64,000 nt of DNA from Deltaproteobacteria bacterium (GTDB lineage Bacteria; JADJOY01): assembly GCA_016713535.1 (NCBI GenBank), contig JADJOY010000003.1, forward strand, positions 434,001-498,000, given 5' to 3'. This document shows, piece by piece, positions 19,170-29,169 of this stretch (positions within the stretch are counted from its first letter, which is position 1; each line of letters begins with the position of its first letter). Both the position numbers and the translations under genes were made by a program. The notes beneath the pieces were generated by a model. That model saw nothing but the letters and a program-made list of their open reading frames with translations, did not search any database and was not told the DNA's origin.

Positions 19170-20390
19170 ATGAGCAAGGTCGTGGTGCTGGGTGGGTGTG
19201 GCGCGGTAGGCAGTGTCGCGGTGCGGACGCTCGCCATGCAGAACGCCTTCACGCAGGTAGTGATCGGCGACATGAACGAGCGGCGCGCCGTCGAGATCGC
19301 GGCGCAGGTCGGCAACGGCAAGGTGAGCTACCGGCCGGTCGACGCGGGCGACCAGGCCAGCGTGGCGAGCGTGATCGCCGACGCTGACATCGTCCTCAAC
19401 TGCGTCGGCCCCTTTTACAAGACGGTGAAAACCGTGCTCGCCGCGGTCCTCGCCGCCAAGAAGCCCTACGTCGACATCTGCGATGACGTCGACGTGACCC
19501 TCGACATCCTGAAGCGCGACGCCGAGGCGAAGAAGGCGGGCATCACCGCCGTCATCGGCATGGGTGCCTCGCCCGGTGCCACCAACCCTCGCAAGTACAT
19601 CGCCGACAACCAGCTCGACGAGACCGACTCGATCGACATCTACCACTGCCACGGCGGCGAGCCCTTCGAGGGGCCGGGTGTCATCGGTCACCGCTTCCAC
19701 TGCATGAGCATCGACATCCCGATGTTCCTCGACGGCGAGCTCAAGTACGTGAAGTACTTCGAGCCCGACGGGATCGCGCTACGCGAGGACTTCGACTTCC
19801 CGAATCTCGGCTCCGTGCCGGTGTTCCCGTACCCGCACCCCGAGCAGGTGACGATGCCGCGCTTCCTGAAGGTGCGTCAGGTCACCAACAAGGGCTCGGT
19901 GATCCCCATCGAGTACTACAACCTGACCGGCGAGATGTGCCGGCTCGGGCTCTCGAGCCGTGAGCCTCTCGACGTGGGCGGCAAGCCCGTGGTGCCCTAC
20001 GACTTCGCGGTCGCGTACCTGATCCGCGAGCGCGAGCGGATTCTGCGCGAGACGAGCTTCGGGACCCAGCGCGGCTGCATGACGGTGGTGGTGAAGGGCC
20101 GCAAGAGTGGCGAGGCGGTCGAGGTCCGCGTGCACATGTTCTCGGGCTCGAGCGCCCTCGGTGAGGGCACGGGCGTGCCTGCGGCGATCGGCGTCATGCT
20201 GCTCGCGGACGGCAAGATCCCGACCAAGGGTGTCCTGCCGCCCGAAGGCTGCATCGACCCGAACGACTTCTTGGCGGTCGCGATGCCGGTGATGATGGCG
20301 CGCGCGGGCGGCAAGGCAGAGAAGCGCGAGGCGTCGATCGTGTTCGAGACGATCAAGGCCGACGGCAGCGTCTCCCGGATGGAGCTCTGA
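19170..20390 (+). CDS. Saccharopine-dehydrogenase-family NAD(P)-binding protein
   Basis: 406 residues. The N terminus has a Rossmann dinucleotide-binding loop, VVLGGCGAVGSVAVRTL (residues 4-20), then GDMNERRAVEIA and IVLNCVGPFYKTV, as in saccharopine dehydrogenase-like reductases. The C-terminal part ends with the family's typical GVLPPEGCIDPNDFL element. ATG 19170 is chosen because the Rossmann strand begins at residue 3 and a purine-rich GGGGCGAG precedes it. The FGGY kinase gene starts 34 bases after its stop, so the two are probably one operon. Many members of this family are not lysine-pathway enzymes; the substrate is unknown. Confidence 0.75.
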   Translation: MSKVVVLGGCGAVGSVAVRTLAMQNAFTQVVIGDMNERRAVEIAAQVGNGKVSYRPVDAGDQASVASVIADADIVLNCVGPFYKTVKTVLAAVLAAKKPYVDICDDVDVTLDILKRDAEAKKAGITAVIGMGASPGATNPRKYIADNQLDETDSIDIYHCHGGEPFEGPGVIGHRFHCMSIDIPMFLDGELKYVKYFEPDGIALREDFDFPNLGSVPVFPYPHPEQVTMPRFLKVRQVTNKGSVIPIEYYNLTGEMCRLGLSSREPLDVGGKPVVPYDFAVAYLIRERERILRETSFGTQRGCMTVVVKGRKSGEAVEVRVHMFSGSSALGEGTGVPAAIGVMLLADGKIPTKGVLPPEGCIDPNDFLAVAMPVMMARAGGKAEKREASIVFETIKADGSVSRMEL

Positions 20391-20424
20391 CCTCCCTCAG
20401 AAGGCCGGATCGAGCCGACCCCGC

Positions 20425-22044
20425 GTGACGCCCGACACGACGACGACCCCCGCCGACGTCAACGAGGCGAGAGACGCGCGCTGCGTCCTCGCGATCGATC
20501 ACGGCACGAGCGGCATCAAGGCGGCGCTGGTGGGCGCGCGCGGCGACGTGATCGACTCGGACTACGAGCGCACGCCGATCCAGTTCCTGCCCGGCGGCGG
20601 CGCCGAGCAAGACCCCGAGCTGTGGTGGACCGCGCTCGTCACGGCGGCGCGGCGACTGGTGTTACGACACGCGATCTCGCCCGACAAGATCGGCGCGGTG
20701 TGCGTGTCGAGCACGTTCTCGAGCACGGTGGCGGTGGGCGCCGACGGCCGCCACCTCATGCCCGCGCTCACCTGGATGGACTCGCGAGGCGCCCGCCACG
20801 TGAAGCAGGTGATGGGCGGGTTCCCGAGCGTGCTCGGCTACAACATCCCGCGCGCGATCCGCTGGATCCGCAAGACCGCCGGCGCGCCGGCGCTCTCCGG
20901 CAAGGACGACGCCGCGCACGCGCTCCTGGTGCAGCGCGAGTACCCCGAGATCTACGCGCAGACTCGCTACTTCCTGCCCAGCAAGGACTACCTGAACGCG
21001 CGCCTCACCGGTGTCCTCGCGTCGTCGCCGGACGCGATGCACCTCTTCTGGGTCACCGACGCGCGTGACCCCGAGAGGATCGTCTACGACGATCAGCTCA
21101 TCGGCATGCTCGGTCTCGATCGCGACAAGCTCCCGCCGCTGGTGCCGGCGACGCGCGTCGTGGGTCTGCTCCTGCCGGAGGTGGCGGACGCGCTCGGGCT
21201 GGCGCGCTCGACGCCGGTGGTGAGCGGATCCGCCGACCACCAGTGCGCCCTCATCGGCTCGGGCGCGGTGCGCGACTTCGAGGGGCACCTCTACATCGGC
21301 ACCTCGTCGTGGATCGAGTGCCTGGTGCCGTTCCAGAAGACCGACGTGATCCACTCGATCGCGTCGTTCCCCGCGGCGATCCCCGGCAAGTACCAGTGTC
21401 TGAACGAGCAGGACCTCGCCGGCGGCGCGCTCTCGTTCCTCGCCGACAACATCCTGTTCCGGCGTCACGAGCTCACCGGCATCCCGGTGCCCGAGGATCC
21501 CTACGCGCTGGTGAACGAGATCGCGGCGCAGGTGCCGGCGGGCAGCCACAAGGTGCTCTTCACCCCCTGGCTCAACGGTGAGCGCACTCCCGTCGACGAC
21601 ATCCACGTGCGCGGCGGCTTCCACAATCTTTCGACCACCACCACCCTCGAGGACATGGTGCGCGCGGTGCTCGAGGGGGTCGCCTACAACACCCGCTGGA
21701 GCCTCCAGTACGTCGAGAAGTTCGTGGGGAGGCGCCTCGATCCGCTGCGACTCATCGGCGGCGGCGCGATGTCGCCGCTGTGGTGCCAGATCTTCGCGGA
21801 CGTCCTCGATCGCGAGATCCACGTGGTCAAGGACCCGCGCCAGGCCAACGCGCGTGGGGCTGCGTTCCTGGCCGCGATCGGGCTCGGCTGGATCCGCTTC
21901 GAGGAGATCCCGGACCTGGTGCCGATCGCGAGCGTCTTTCGCCCCGATCCCGCCAACCGTGCGCTCTACGACGAGCTCTTCGACGCGTTCGTCCGGCTCT
22001 ACGGGCGCATGCGGCCGTTCTACCAGCGCCTCAACCGCGTGTGA
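20425..22044 (+). CDS. FGGY-family carbohydrate kinase (xylulokinase-like)
   Basis: 539 residues, normal length for the family. The N-terminal phosphate-binding motif is AIDHGTSGIKAALV (about residues 31-44); CVSSTFSSTVAVGADG, PALTWMDSRG and the C-terminal LIGGGAMSPLWCQIFADVL with QANARGAAFLA follow in the order of FGGY kinases. ATP-dependent phosphorylation of a sugar or polyol such as xylulose is expected; the exact substrate cannot be told. GTG start at 20425, in the same unit as the saccharopine-dehydrogenase-like gene. Together they could oxidise and phosphorylate a polyol-like compound, but that is speculation. Confidence 0.8.
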   Translation: MTPDTTTTPADVNEARDARCVLAIDHGTSGIKAALVGARGDVIDSDYERTPIQFLPGGGAEQDPELWWTALVTAARRLVLRHAISPDKIGAVCVSSTFSSTVAVGADGRHLMPALTWMDSRGARHVKQVMGGFPSVLGYNIPRAIRWIRKTAGAPALSGKDDAAHALLVQREYPEIYAQTRYFLPSKDYLNARLTGVLASSPDAMHLFWVTDARDPERIVYDDQLIGMLGLDRDKLPPLVPATRVVGLLLPEVADALGLARSTPVVSGSADHQCALIGSGAVRDFEGHLYIGTSSWIECLVPFQKTDVIHSIASFPAAIPGKYQCLNEQDLAGGALSFLADNILFRRHELTGIPVPEDPYALVNEIAAQVPAGSHKVLFTPWLNGERTPVDDIHVRGGFHNLSTTTTLEDMVRAVLEGVAYNTRWSLQYVEKFVGRRLDPLRLIGGGAMSPLWCQIFADVLDREIHVVKDPRQANARGAAFLAAIGLGWIRFEEIPDLVPIASVFRPDPANRALYDELFDAFVRLYGRMRPFYQRLNRV

Positions 22045-22054
22045 GGCGCGCGTC

Positions 22055-22441
22055 TCACTCGTCGGGCTCGGCGAGCCAGCGCCGCGCCGCGTCCGGGTCG
22101 CGGAAGATGCGGATGTACTGGTTCCGGTTGAGCGCTGCGGTCTCGTAGAAGGCGAAGCTCTCGGCGTCGGTCGCGAACACCAGTGCCCGCTTGACCTCGG
22201 TGTGCGGGATCCCCTGAGCGCGGATCGCGTCGGCGATCGCGCGCACCACCTGATGGAGCTCGCCGATCGAGACCGCGAGCGTGGCGGCGCGGTAGTCGCT
22301 CAGCACCCGCCGCAGTCCGTGCGCCGCGAGCATGGGCGCCGCTTCCGCGGTCAGCCGATCGAAGTCGGCGCGCCTGAGCACGCCTTCGCCGCGGATCGTG
22401 AGCGTTCGGGACTCGATGTCGATCGCGATCGAATACGGCAC
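22055..22441 (-). CDS. STAS/SpoIIAA-like domain protein
   Basis: 128 residues, GTG start. The opening beta strands (YSIAIDIESRTLTIRGEGVL), the helix-strand segment LRRVLSDYRAATLAVS and a later strand before the AALNRNQYIRIFRDPDAARRWL tail resemble the SpoIIAA-like/STAS fold, where the closing sequence often reads F-x-D-x-x-x-A-x-x-W-L. Such proteins bind anionic or regulatory partners; function unknown here. It converges with the FGGY kinase and lies downstream of the LLM oxidoreductase on the same strand, 81 bases away. Confidence 0.5.
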   Translation of the reverse strand: MPYSIAIDIESRTLTIRGEGVLRRADFDRLTAEAAPMLAAHGLRRVLSDYRAATLAVSIGELHQVVRAIADAIRAQGIPHTEVKRALVFATDAESFAFYETAALNRNQYIRIFRDPDAARRWLAEPDE

Positions 22442-22522
22442 GAGGGGGTCTCGGGGAGGGGGTTCCCGAACCTACACTGCCGGGGTTGTGTGCGTAAGTC
22501 GACGATCGGGCGACGTGCTGCC

Positions 22523-23503
22523 TCAGCCGGCCGCGACCGGGAGCAGCGCCGCGGCGAGCGGCGCGATCGAGGTCAGCACGGCCTCGGAGCTCGCCGCGAC
22601 GATCCCCAGCCGGAGCTCGTGCGCGCCGATCGCCCGATACGACCTTACGCGCTCGGCGAGCGTCGCGACGTCGCCGGAGTCGATCGCGGCCTCCGGCCGC
22701 GCTCCCGATGCCAGGCCCTGGCGCGAGCCCGCAGGCTGGTCCGCGCGGATCGCGAAGCTCGCGGCGACGCTGAGGGTGAGTGTGCCCCGGTCCCGCCCCG
22801 CGGCGCGGGCCGCGGCCAGCACCCGCGGCCACAGCTCGGCGGCGCGCGCCGGGCTCATCGGCCCCGCGAACCAGCCGTCACCGATCCGGCCGGCGCGGGC
22901 GAGGGCCGCGTCGCCGTGCCCGCCGATCAGGATCGGTGGTCCCGGACGCTGCACGGGGCGCGGCTCGGGATGAATCGGCGGCACCGAGTAGAACCGCCCC
23001 GCGAAGCTCACCTCGTCGCCAGGTGCGGACCACAACGCCCGTAGCAGCGCCACGTGCTCCTCGGTGCGCGCGCCGCGCTCTCCCCACGGCATGCCGATCG
23101 CCTCGGCCTCCTCGCGGAGCCAGCCGGCGCCGACGCCACACACCAGCCGGCCCCCCGAGTACACGTCGAGCGTCGCGAGCATGCGCGCGTGCACCACCGG
23201 GTTGCGCAGCGTGAGCACCGAGACGCCGCTGCCGAGACGCGTGCGTCGCGTGACCCCCGCCACGAAGGCGAGCGTGGTGAGTTGCTCGTAGCTCGGCGCC
23301 ATCCAGCGGTTGACGGCGCCGTCGGGGAGCACGCGCGGAGACTCGCCGAGCGGATACGGCGAGTCGATGTGGTGGGGGACGGCGACGTGGTCGACCGCCC
23401 ACAGGCTGGCGAAACCGCACGCGTCGGCGGTCGCGGCGAACTCGCGGACGAAGCTCGCTGACGCGAGCGGACCGGTGTGGGGCAGGGCGAGGCCGAGCTC
23501 CAT
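22523..23503 (-). CDS. LLM-class (luciferase-like) F420-type oxidoreductase
   Basis: 326 residues with a strong GGAGG site before the ATG. The TIM-barrel family shows MELGLALPHTG at the N terminus, SLWAVDHVAVP, RTRLGSGVSVLTLRNPVVHARMLATLD and VCGVGAGWLREEAEAIG, matching F420-dependent LLM proteins of actinobacteria and related groups rather than bacterial luciferase itself. PPILIGGHGDAALARAGRIGDGW is the usual C-terminal cofactor-side loop. Substrate unknown. F420 use is inferred from the subfamily; no F420 biosynthesis gene lies in the window. Confidence 0.75.
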   Translation of the reverse strand: MELGLALPHTGPLASASFVREFAATADACGFASLWAVDHVAVPHHIDSPYPLGESPRVLPDGAVNRWMAPSYEQLTTLAFVAGVTRRTRLGSGVSVLTLRNPVVHARMLATLDVYSGGRLVCGVGAGWLREEAEAIGMPWGERGARTEEHVALLRALWSAPGDEVSFAGRFYSVPPIHPEPRPVQRPGPPILIGGHGDAALARAGRIGDGWFAGPMSPARAAELWPRVLAAARAAGRDRGTLTLSVAASFAIRADQPAGSRQGLASGARPEAAIDSGDVATLAERVRSYRAIGAHELRLGIVAASSEAVLTSIAPLAAALLPVAAG

Positions 23504-23600
23504 CTTTCCTCCCTCCTCCTGACGAGGCGCGCAGGATCGCTCCGTCGCCCGGCGGCTGTCGCTTCCGACCGGTGCTGCGTCCGTCGTAGGCTCGCGCGCG

Positions 23601-24791
23601 ATGGATCCGAGCGAGCGACCGCGTGAGGCCGAGCAGCGGCTCGTGTGGGTCGACGTGGCGAAGGGCCTCTCGATTCTCTGGATCGCCTACTTCCACCTCT
23701 TCCAGGAGGCGGGACACGGCGACCGCGCGGTGAACCCGGTTCCGGCGCGCTACACGGTGCGGCTCGCGGGATTCTGCCTGCCGGCGGTGGACGAGGGCTG
23801 GCTACCGGGGGCCGCGTGCGTGGCGCGTGCCCTGGTCGGCAGCTTCACGCTGCTCGGCTTTCACGCGGTCGCGGTGTTCCTGGTGCTCTCGGGCTTCGGG
23901 CTCGCGCGCTCCCTCGGCAACGTCGAGCGACCGTCGCAGGGTTGGGGGAGGTGGTACCGGCGACGGTTGCTCAGGCTGTTCCCCCTCTACTGGGCCGCGC
24001 ACCTCGTGATCCTGCTGGCCGGACCGCTCGCGCGGCTCGACGAGTCGCTCGACGCGCGTCTGCTGGTGAGCATGAGCGGGCTCAGGCTGTGGCCGATCGA
24101 GACGGCGTGGTTCTATTTCAATCCGTCGTTCTGGTACTTCACGTTGCTGGTCCAGCTCTATGCAGTGTTCCCACTCCTCTGGAGGGTCGCTCGACGCATT
24201 GGGCCACTCCCGTTCGCCCTCGGCGGTCTGGTGGTGACGGCGGCGGTGCGCTGGTCGCTCTTTGCTGGCTGGGCGATCAGCACCCACTGGGCCGAGGGGG
24301 GATGGTTCGCGGGACGGATGGCGGAGTTCGCGCTCGGGATCGGTCTCGGTATGGTGCACCGGCGGGATCGGCTGGCCACCGAGGCGTGGCTCTTTCGACC
24401 ACCGAGCGTGGCGCTCGGCTTCGCGCTGTGGTGGCTCGGGCTCGTGAGCTATCGCTCCACGCTCGGCTATTGTTTCACCAACGGGCTGATCGGCGCGGGG
24501 CTCTTCGTGGTGGTGGCGAACCTCGCCGAGTAGCTGACGGCGACGCGCCGCCCGGCGTGGCTCGTGGCCATCGTCGGCTCCTACTCGTACGGCATCTTCC
24601 TCCTTCACCAGCCGTTCGGGATGAACGCGGGCGAGCACATGGCGGGCTGGCCCACCACGCTCTTCGTGCTCGCAGCGAGCGCGGTGGTGGCGGCGGTGGT
24701 GGCCGGATCGATCGCGGTCGAGCGCGCGGTGACCCGGCTCACCGATCGCGCGCTCGCGGCGCTCGCCGCCCGCCGCCCCGCACCGGTTTGA
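23601..24791 (+). CDS. Acyltransferase-3 family membrane protein, interrupted by an in-frame TAG
   Basis: About 396 codons. The N terminus has the family start motif WVDVAKGLSILWIAYFHLF, then GFHAVAVFLVLSGFGLARS and RRRLLRLFPLYWAAHLVIL, which are diagnostic of acyltransferase-3 (OafA/NodX-like) proteins with about ten membrane helices. The frame is stopped by TAG at 24531-24533, yet the same frame continues with the conserved last helices (LVAIVGSYSYGIFLLHQPFG) to 24791. This is a nonsense substitution, not an indel, so it could be a true pseudogene or a base-call error. Members O-acylate polysaccharides or lipids at the inner membrane. Confidence 0.7.
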
Positions 24792-24870
24792 CTTCCCGCG
24801 GGGCCGCCCTACCTTGCCCATCCCCGTGCCGCGGACCATCCGCGCAGTGTGGGGAATCGAGGGGGAAGCG

Positions 24871-25569
<699 letters not shown>

Positions 25570-25660
25570 TCGCGCTTCGATTCGGCTGGAGGGTCGTCGC
25601 TTCGTCGACGACCCCAGGGTCGAGCGCGGGCGCGCGCGGCGCTGCGAGCGCGTGAATCGC

Positions 25661-25681
25661 GGGCGGGGTCAGGCCCCGCCC
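25661..25681. terminator. Bidirectional GC hairpin between pirin and PlsC-like genes
   Basis: GGGCGGGG and CCCCGCCC form a perfect 8-bp stem with a TCAGG loop, in the 145-bp spacer between convergent genes. No U-tract follows. The motif is similar to GC hairpins often dispersed in high-GC genomes. Confidence 0.5.
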
Positions 25682-25714
25682 CTACGGTCGTGGTCGCGAT
25701 CCGGCGTGGCCGGG

Positions 25715-26362
25715 TCAGCCCACCGCGGCCTGACGCTCGTCGTCGAGCTGGGGACGGACGCGCACGGGGCCATGGAGCGCCGGATGCTTGGGGCCGGCTT
25801 CGGCGTAGATCGCCGCGAGCTTCTGCATGTCGGCGTCGATGTCGCCGGTGGGCGTGAAGGGCGGCAACACCGTCCCGATACGCTTCGCGTAGTCGAGCAC
25901 CGACGGCACGATCGGCACACCCGCCTTGAGGGCGATGTAGTAGAAGCCGGTCTTCCAGTAATCGGTGTGCTTGCGGGTGCCTTCAGGAGGTACGGCGAGC
26001 ACCAGCTCGTCGCTCTTCGCGAACGCGTCCGCCATCTGCTCGACCATGTTCTGCGGCGAGGTGCGGTCGATGGGCACCGCTCCGAGCGAGCGCAGGAAAC
26101 GTCCGAAGGCGCCCTTCACGATGGTGTGCTTCACCATCCAGCTCAGCTTCATGTCGAGCACGAACGACATCGCGAGCATGAAGAATGCGTCCCAGTTGGA
26201 CGTGTGCGGGGCGCAGATGAGCACGTACTTCTCGACGGGTGGACGCTGACCGGCCACGCGGAACCCGAAAGCCTTGAGCCACAACCGCCCGATGAAGCGC
26301 GCGAAGGCGCCATGAGCCTGGCGATGGGGCTTGGGCTGGGGGTGGAGCGGATGCACGGTCAT
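25715..26362 (-). CDS. PlsC-like 1-acylglycerol-3-phosphate acyltransferase family protein
   Basis: 215 residues. The acyltransferase H-x4-D motif is His53-Thr-Ser-Asn-Trp-Asp58 (CAPHTSNWDAFF), and the second block is PPEGTRKHTDYWKTGFYYIA, where the usual FPEGTR is PPEGTR. Spacing fits PlsC-family enzymes acting at the inner membrane on glycerophosphate or related acceptors. The non-canonical phenylalanine-to-proline change places it with the uncharacterised branch often annotated as acyl-phosphate glycerol acyltransferase-like. GGAGAAG precedes the ATG. Confidence 0.75.
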   Translation of the reverse strand: MTVHPLHPQPKPHRQAHGAFARFIGRLWLKAFGFRVAGQRPPVEKYVLICAPHTSNWDAFFMLAMSFVLDMKLSWMVKHTIVKGAFGRFLRSLGAVPIDRTSPQNMVEQMADAFAKSDELVLAVPPEGTRKHTDYWKTGFYYIALKAGVPIVPSVLDYAKRIGTVLPPFTPTGDIDADMQKLAAIYAEAGPKHPALHGPVRVRPQLDDERQAAVG

Positions 26363-26565
26363 GGCTTCTCCTTGCTCGGGCCGAATGGACGCCGGGGGTG
26401 AGCCCGTCCGGGCTCCCCAGCAGGAACACCATCGTAGGCTGGTCTCTGTCAGCGTTGTGTCAGCGCCGCGGCACCATTCCCCCAGCAGGGGAATCGGTAT
26501 GGCCCCGGCAGCAGGCGGACGTACGGGCGCGCCCTACATCGGCTCGCGCAGAGCGATGGGCACGC

Positions 26566-27348
26566 TCAGGACACGCGTACGGTCGCGTAGACCCAGCGTA
26601 TCCGCGCGTCGGCCTGGACAGGCGCACCGACCGGCCGCCCGACACCCCCGAGGGCGGCCGCCAAGCGCTCGGCGGTGAGCGCGAAGTTGCCGTGAATCGC
26701 GGCGAACACCAGCGCCTGCATCGCCGCGATCGCGACGCCGCTACCGAGGGCGAGCACCAGGAGCGCGCGCAGGCCGTGGTCGAGCCCTTGGCGCGACGTC
26801 TCGATCGCGTAGCCGTTGACGACCGCGCCGAACACGCTCGCGCCGATCCACAGCGTGAGCCCGATGGTCCGCCGGGCGCCGAGGTCGGGCGCACGCAGGA
26901 AGCTCACCAAGAGCGCGTGGGTCGTGAACGCGAGCACCCGTCCCGGGGTGATGATCGAGAGCAGGAGTGGATTCCCGACGCTCCAGGCGAGCACGCTGAA
27001 CATCAGCCAGCGCTTGCGGTCGGCGACGCGGTCACGCATCCCGAGCCACTGCAGGTAGCCGAGCGCGAGCCCACCCGGGACGGTGCCGCCGAGGAGGAGA
27101 GCGCCGGTGCCGAGGAGCGACGCAACCGCCAGGTCGAGGGTGGAGGCGAGCGCGTAGCCGATCACCGAGGTCAGCAGGACCCGCAGGAAGACGCTCGTGC
27201 CTTCAGCGTCCTCGCACCGAGCCGAAGGGGCGCGTGAGAGTCGTGGTGTGTGAGACGAAGCTGTGGGTGGCGTGCGCCAGGGGTGAGTTCGCGGCATCCG
27301 CTGTGCGCGGAATGCGAGGCGAGATCCGTCGGCGCATGCAACCTCCAT
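26566..27348 (-). CDS. Polytopic membrane protein of unknown function
   Basis: About 260 residues from ATG 27348. After a 55-residue polar N terminus come about six hydrophobic helices, for example FLRVLLTSVIGYALASTLDL, LLLGGTVPGGLALGYLQWLG and TIGLTLWIGASVFGAVVNGY. I do not recognise the family. The polar N terminus is unusual, and the true start may be a GTG closer to the first helix, or a frameshift may hide it. It is divergent from the glycoamylase lipoprotein, 194 bases away. Confidence 0.5.
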   Translation of the reverse strand: MEVACADGSRLAFRAQRMPRTHPWRTPPTASSHTPRLSRAPSARCEDAEGTSVFLRVLLTSVIGYALASTLDLAVASLLGTGALLLGGTVPGGLALGYLQWLGMRDRVADRKRWLMFSVLAWSVGNPLLLSIITPGRVLAFTTHALLVSFLRAPDLGARRTIGLTLWIGASVFGAVVNGYAIETSRQGLDHGLRALLVLALGSGVAIAAMQALVFAAIHGNFALTAERLAAALGGVGRPVGAPVQADARIRWVYATVRVS

Positions 27349-27542
27349 CGGTACGACCCTCGGGGTTTTCCTTAGGTCGATGAATTGTAGGCTTTTGTCT
27401 CCGCGGCGCGCCAGTGCCGGGCGAAATTTGAGTGGGCTCACCGTTGGCATCCCGGGGACGCCGAACCCGCGCCGGCAGGTCGGGCCGGCAGCTCGTCCGA
27501 AGCCTTGACTTGCGACGGGATCGCCACGATCGTCTGCGCCCC
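27349..27542. promoter_or_regulatory. Divergent spacer with AT-richer core
   Basis: The spacer between the membrane protein and the glycoamylase gene contains the least GC-rich stretch of this region (about 27366-27400, TTAGGTCGATGAATTGTAGG). It is the obvious place for one or both promoters; no -35/-10 pair close to consensus was seen. Confidence 0.3.
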
Positions 27543-29111
27543 ATGCGCGAGCCTCGCACTGCCCCGTCCCTCGTCCTGCTGGTCTCGGCGGCCATCCTCG
27601 CGCTCGGCGCAGTTGGCTGCGCGCGTCTGCAGCGTCTGTGGAGTCACGACGAGGTGTGCGAGCTCGGTGAGGAGGTCGAGGGGGGACACGCGGAGCCCGC
27701 GCTCCTCGAGCCGGTGGACGCGCCCAAGAAGCGCGCCTGGGAAGCCGCTCATGGCGGGCAGGTCGCCGCGCGGCCATTCGTCAGGGCACGAATGAACGGC
27801 TGGCCCTCGCTCCTCTCGGTCGAGGGTGCCTCGCTGCCGGAGGACCCCGAGGAGTTCGCGCGCCGCGTCGCCCTCGACACGTGGCGCGGGCTCGAGGCGC
27901 TCCACGACCGCGACAACGGGCTCCCTGTCGACCACGTCCACCTCGACGACACCCCGGCCGGGCCGCCCGAGGGCGTGGTCGGCGACTACGCCAACGTCAC
28001 CAACGTGGGGCTTCGGATGCTGGCGATCGTGGCCGCCGAGAGGCTCGGCTACCTCGACGAGGCGGGCGCGATCGCGCGCATCGGCGCGATGCTCGACACG
28101 CTCGACGGTCTCGAGCGCCACCACGGGTTCTTTCTCAATTACTACGACACCACGACCCTCGAGCGCACCAGCAACCTGCTGTCGTTCGTCGACTCGTCGT
28201 GGCTGATCGCCGGCCTGATCGTGGTCCGGAACCGCCATCCCGAGCTCGCCGCGCGCGCCACCGCGCTCGTCGACGCGATGGACTACGGTCTCTTCTACGA
28301 CGACGACCTCGGTCGCATGACCCACGGCTTCTACGTACAGAAGGACCGGCGCTCGCGCTACCACTACGGCGTGCTGTTCGCGGAGTCGCGGCTCGGCAGC
28401 GTCATCGCGATCGGCCGCGGCGAGGCGCCGCCGACCCACTGGTACCGGATGATCCGCACCTTCCACAGAGCTGCAGTGGCAGTCGCAGATCCGGAAGGGG
28501 CGCGCGAGAAGTACGGCGTCGAGGACGAGCCGTACCTCGGCGGCTGGTACGAGTGGGAAGGTATCCGCTACGTGCCGTCGTGGGGCGGCAGCATGTTCGA
28601 GGCGCTCATGCCGACGCTCGTGCTCGACGAGCCGCGGCTCGCCCCCGCGAGCCTCGGCGCCAACGACGCTGCCCACGTCGAGGTGCAGCGGCGCTTCGCG
28701 GGCGAGCGGCTCGGCTACCCGGTGTGGGGACTCTCGCCGAGCTACGAGCCCGGACCCTCCCGCGAGTACGGCGAGTACGGGGTGAAGCCTCTGGGCGCGA
28801 TCGGCTACGGCACCGGCGCGGTCACGCCTCACGCCGCGGCGCTCGCGCTCGCGGTCGATCCGGCTCGCGCGCTCGCCGACCTGCAGGAGCTGGCGCGGCG
28901 GTTCCCGGTCTATGGCGACTGGGGTTTCTACGACTCGGTGGATCCGGCGAGTGGGGCCGTCGCCCACACCTACCTCACGCTCGACCAGGCGATGACGTTC
29001 GTGGCGCTCGCCAACCACCTCACCGATCACCACATCCAGCGGCTCTTCGAGAGCGACCCGATCGTGGCGCGGGCGCTGCCCGTGATCGCGGCCGAGCGCT
29101 TCTTCGAGTGA
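27543..29111 (+). CDS. Glycoamylase-family lipoprotein (GH144-type, probable endo-beta-1,2-glucanase)
   Basis: 522 residues. The signal peptide ends in the lipobox LGAVGC with Cys26. The body is an (alpha/alpha)6 glycoamylase domain: GFFLNYYDTTTLERTSNLLS, SFVDSSWLIAGLIVVRNR, SWGGSMFEALMPTLVLDE and GVKPLGAIGYGTGAVTPHA match the Glycoamylase family that includes GH144 endo-beta-1,2-glucanases and the matching domain of cyclic-glucan synthases. It would cut linear beta-1,2-glucan in the periplasm or at the cell surface. Next to opgG/opgH, a GH94 protein and a sugar ABC system, a role in turning over OPG or imported glucan fits. Exact specificity is inferred from family and context. Confidence 0.7.
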   Translation: MREPRTAPSLVLLVSAAILALGAVGCARLQRLWSHDEVCELGEEVEGGHAEPALLEPVDAPKKRAWEAAHGGQVAARPFVRARMNGWPSLLSVEGASLPEDPEEFARRVALDTWRGLEALHDRDNGLPVDHVHLDDTPAGPPEGVVGDYANVTNVGLRMLAIVAAERLGYLDEAGAIARIGAMLDTLDGLERHHGFFLNYYDTTTLERTSNLLSFVDSSWLIAGLIVVRNRHPELAARATALVDAMDYGLFYDDDLGRMTHGFYVQKDRRSRYHYGVLFAESRLGSVIAIGRGEAPPTHWYRMIRTFHRAAVAVADPEGAREKYGVEDEPYLGGWYEWEGIRYVPSWGGSMFEALMPTLVLDEPRLAPASLGANDAAHVEVQRRFAGERLGYPVWGLSPSYEPGPSREYGEYGVKPLGAIGYGTGAVTPHAAALALAVDPARALADLQELARRFPVYGDWGFYDSVDPASGAVAHTYLTLDQAMTFVALANHLTDHHIQRLFESDPIVARALPVIAAERFFE

Positions 29112-29169
29112 GCGGCGCGCGCCGCTCCCGAACCGTCGCGCCCGCCGCGCACCGACCGACCCGAACCCC

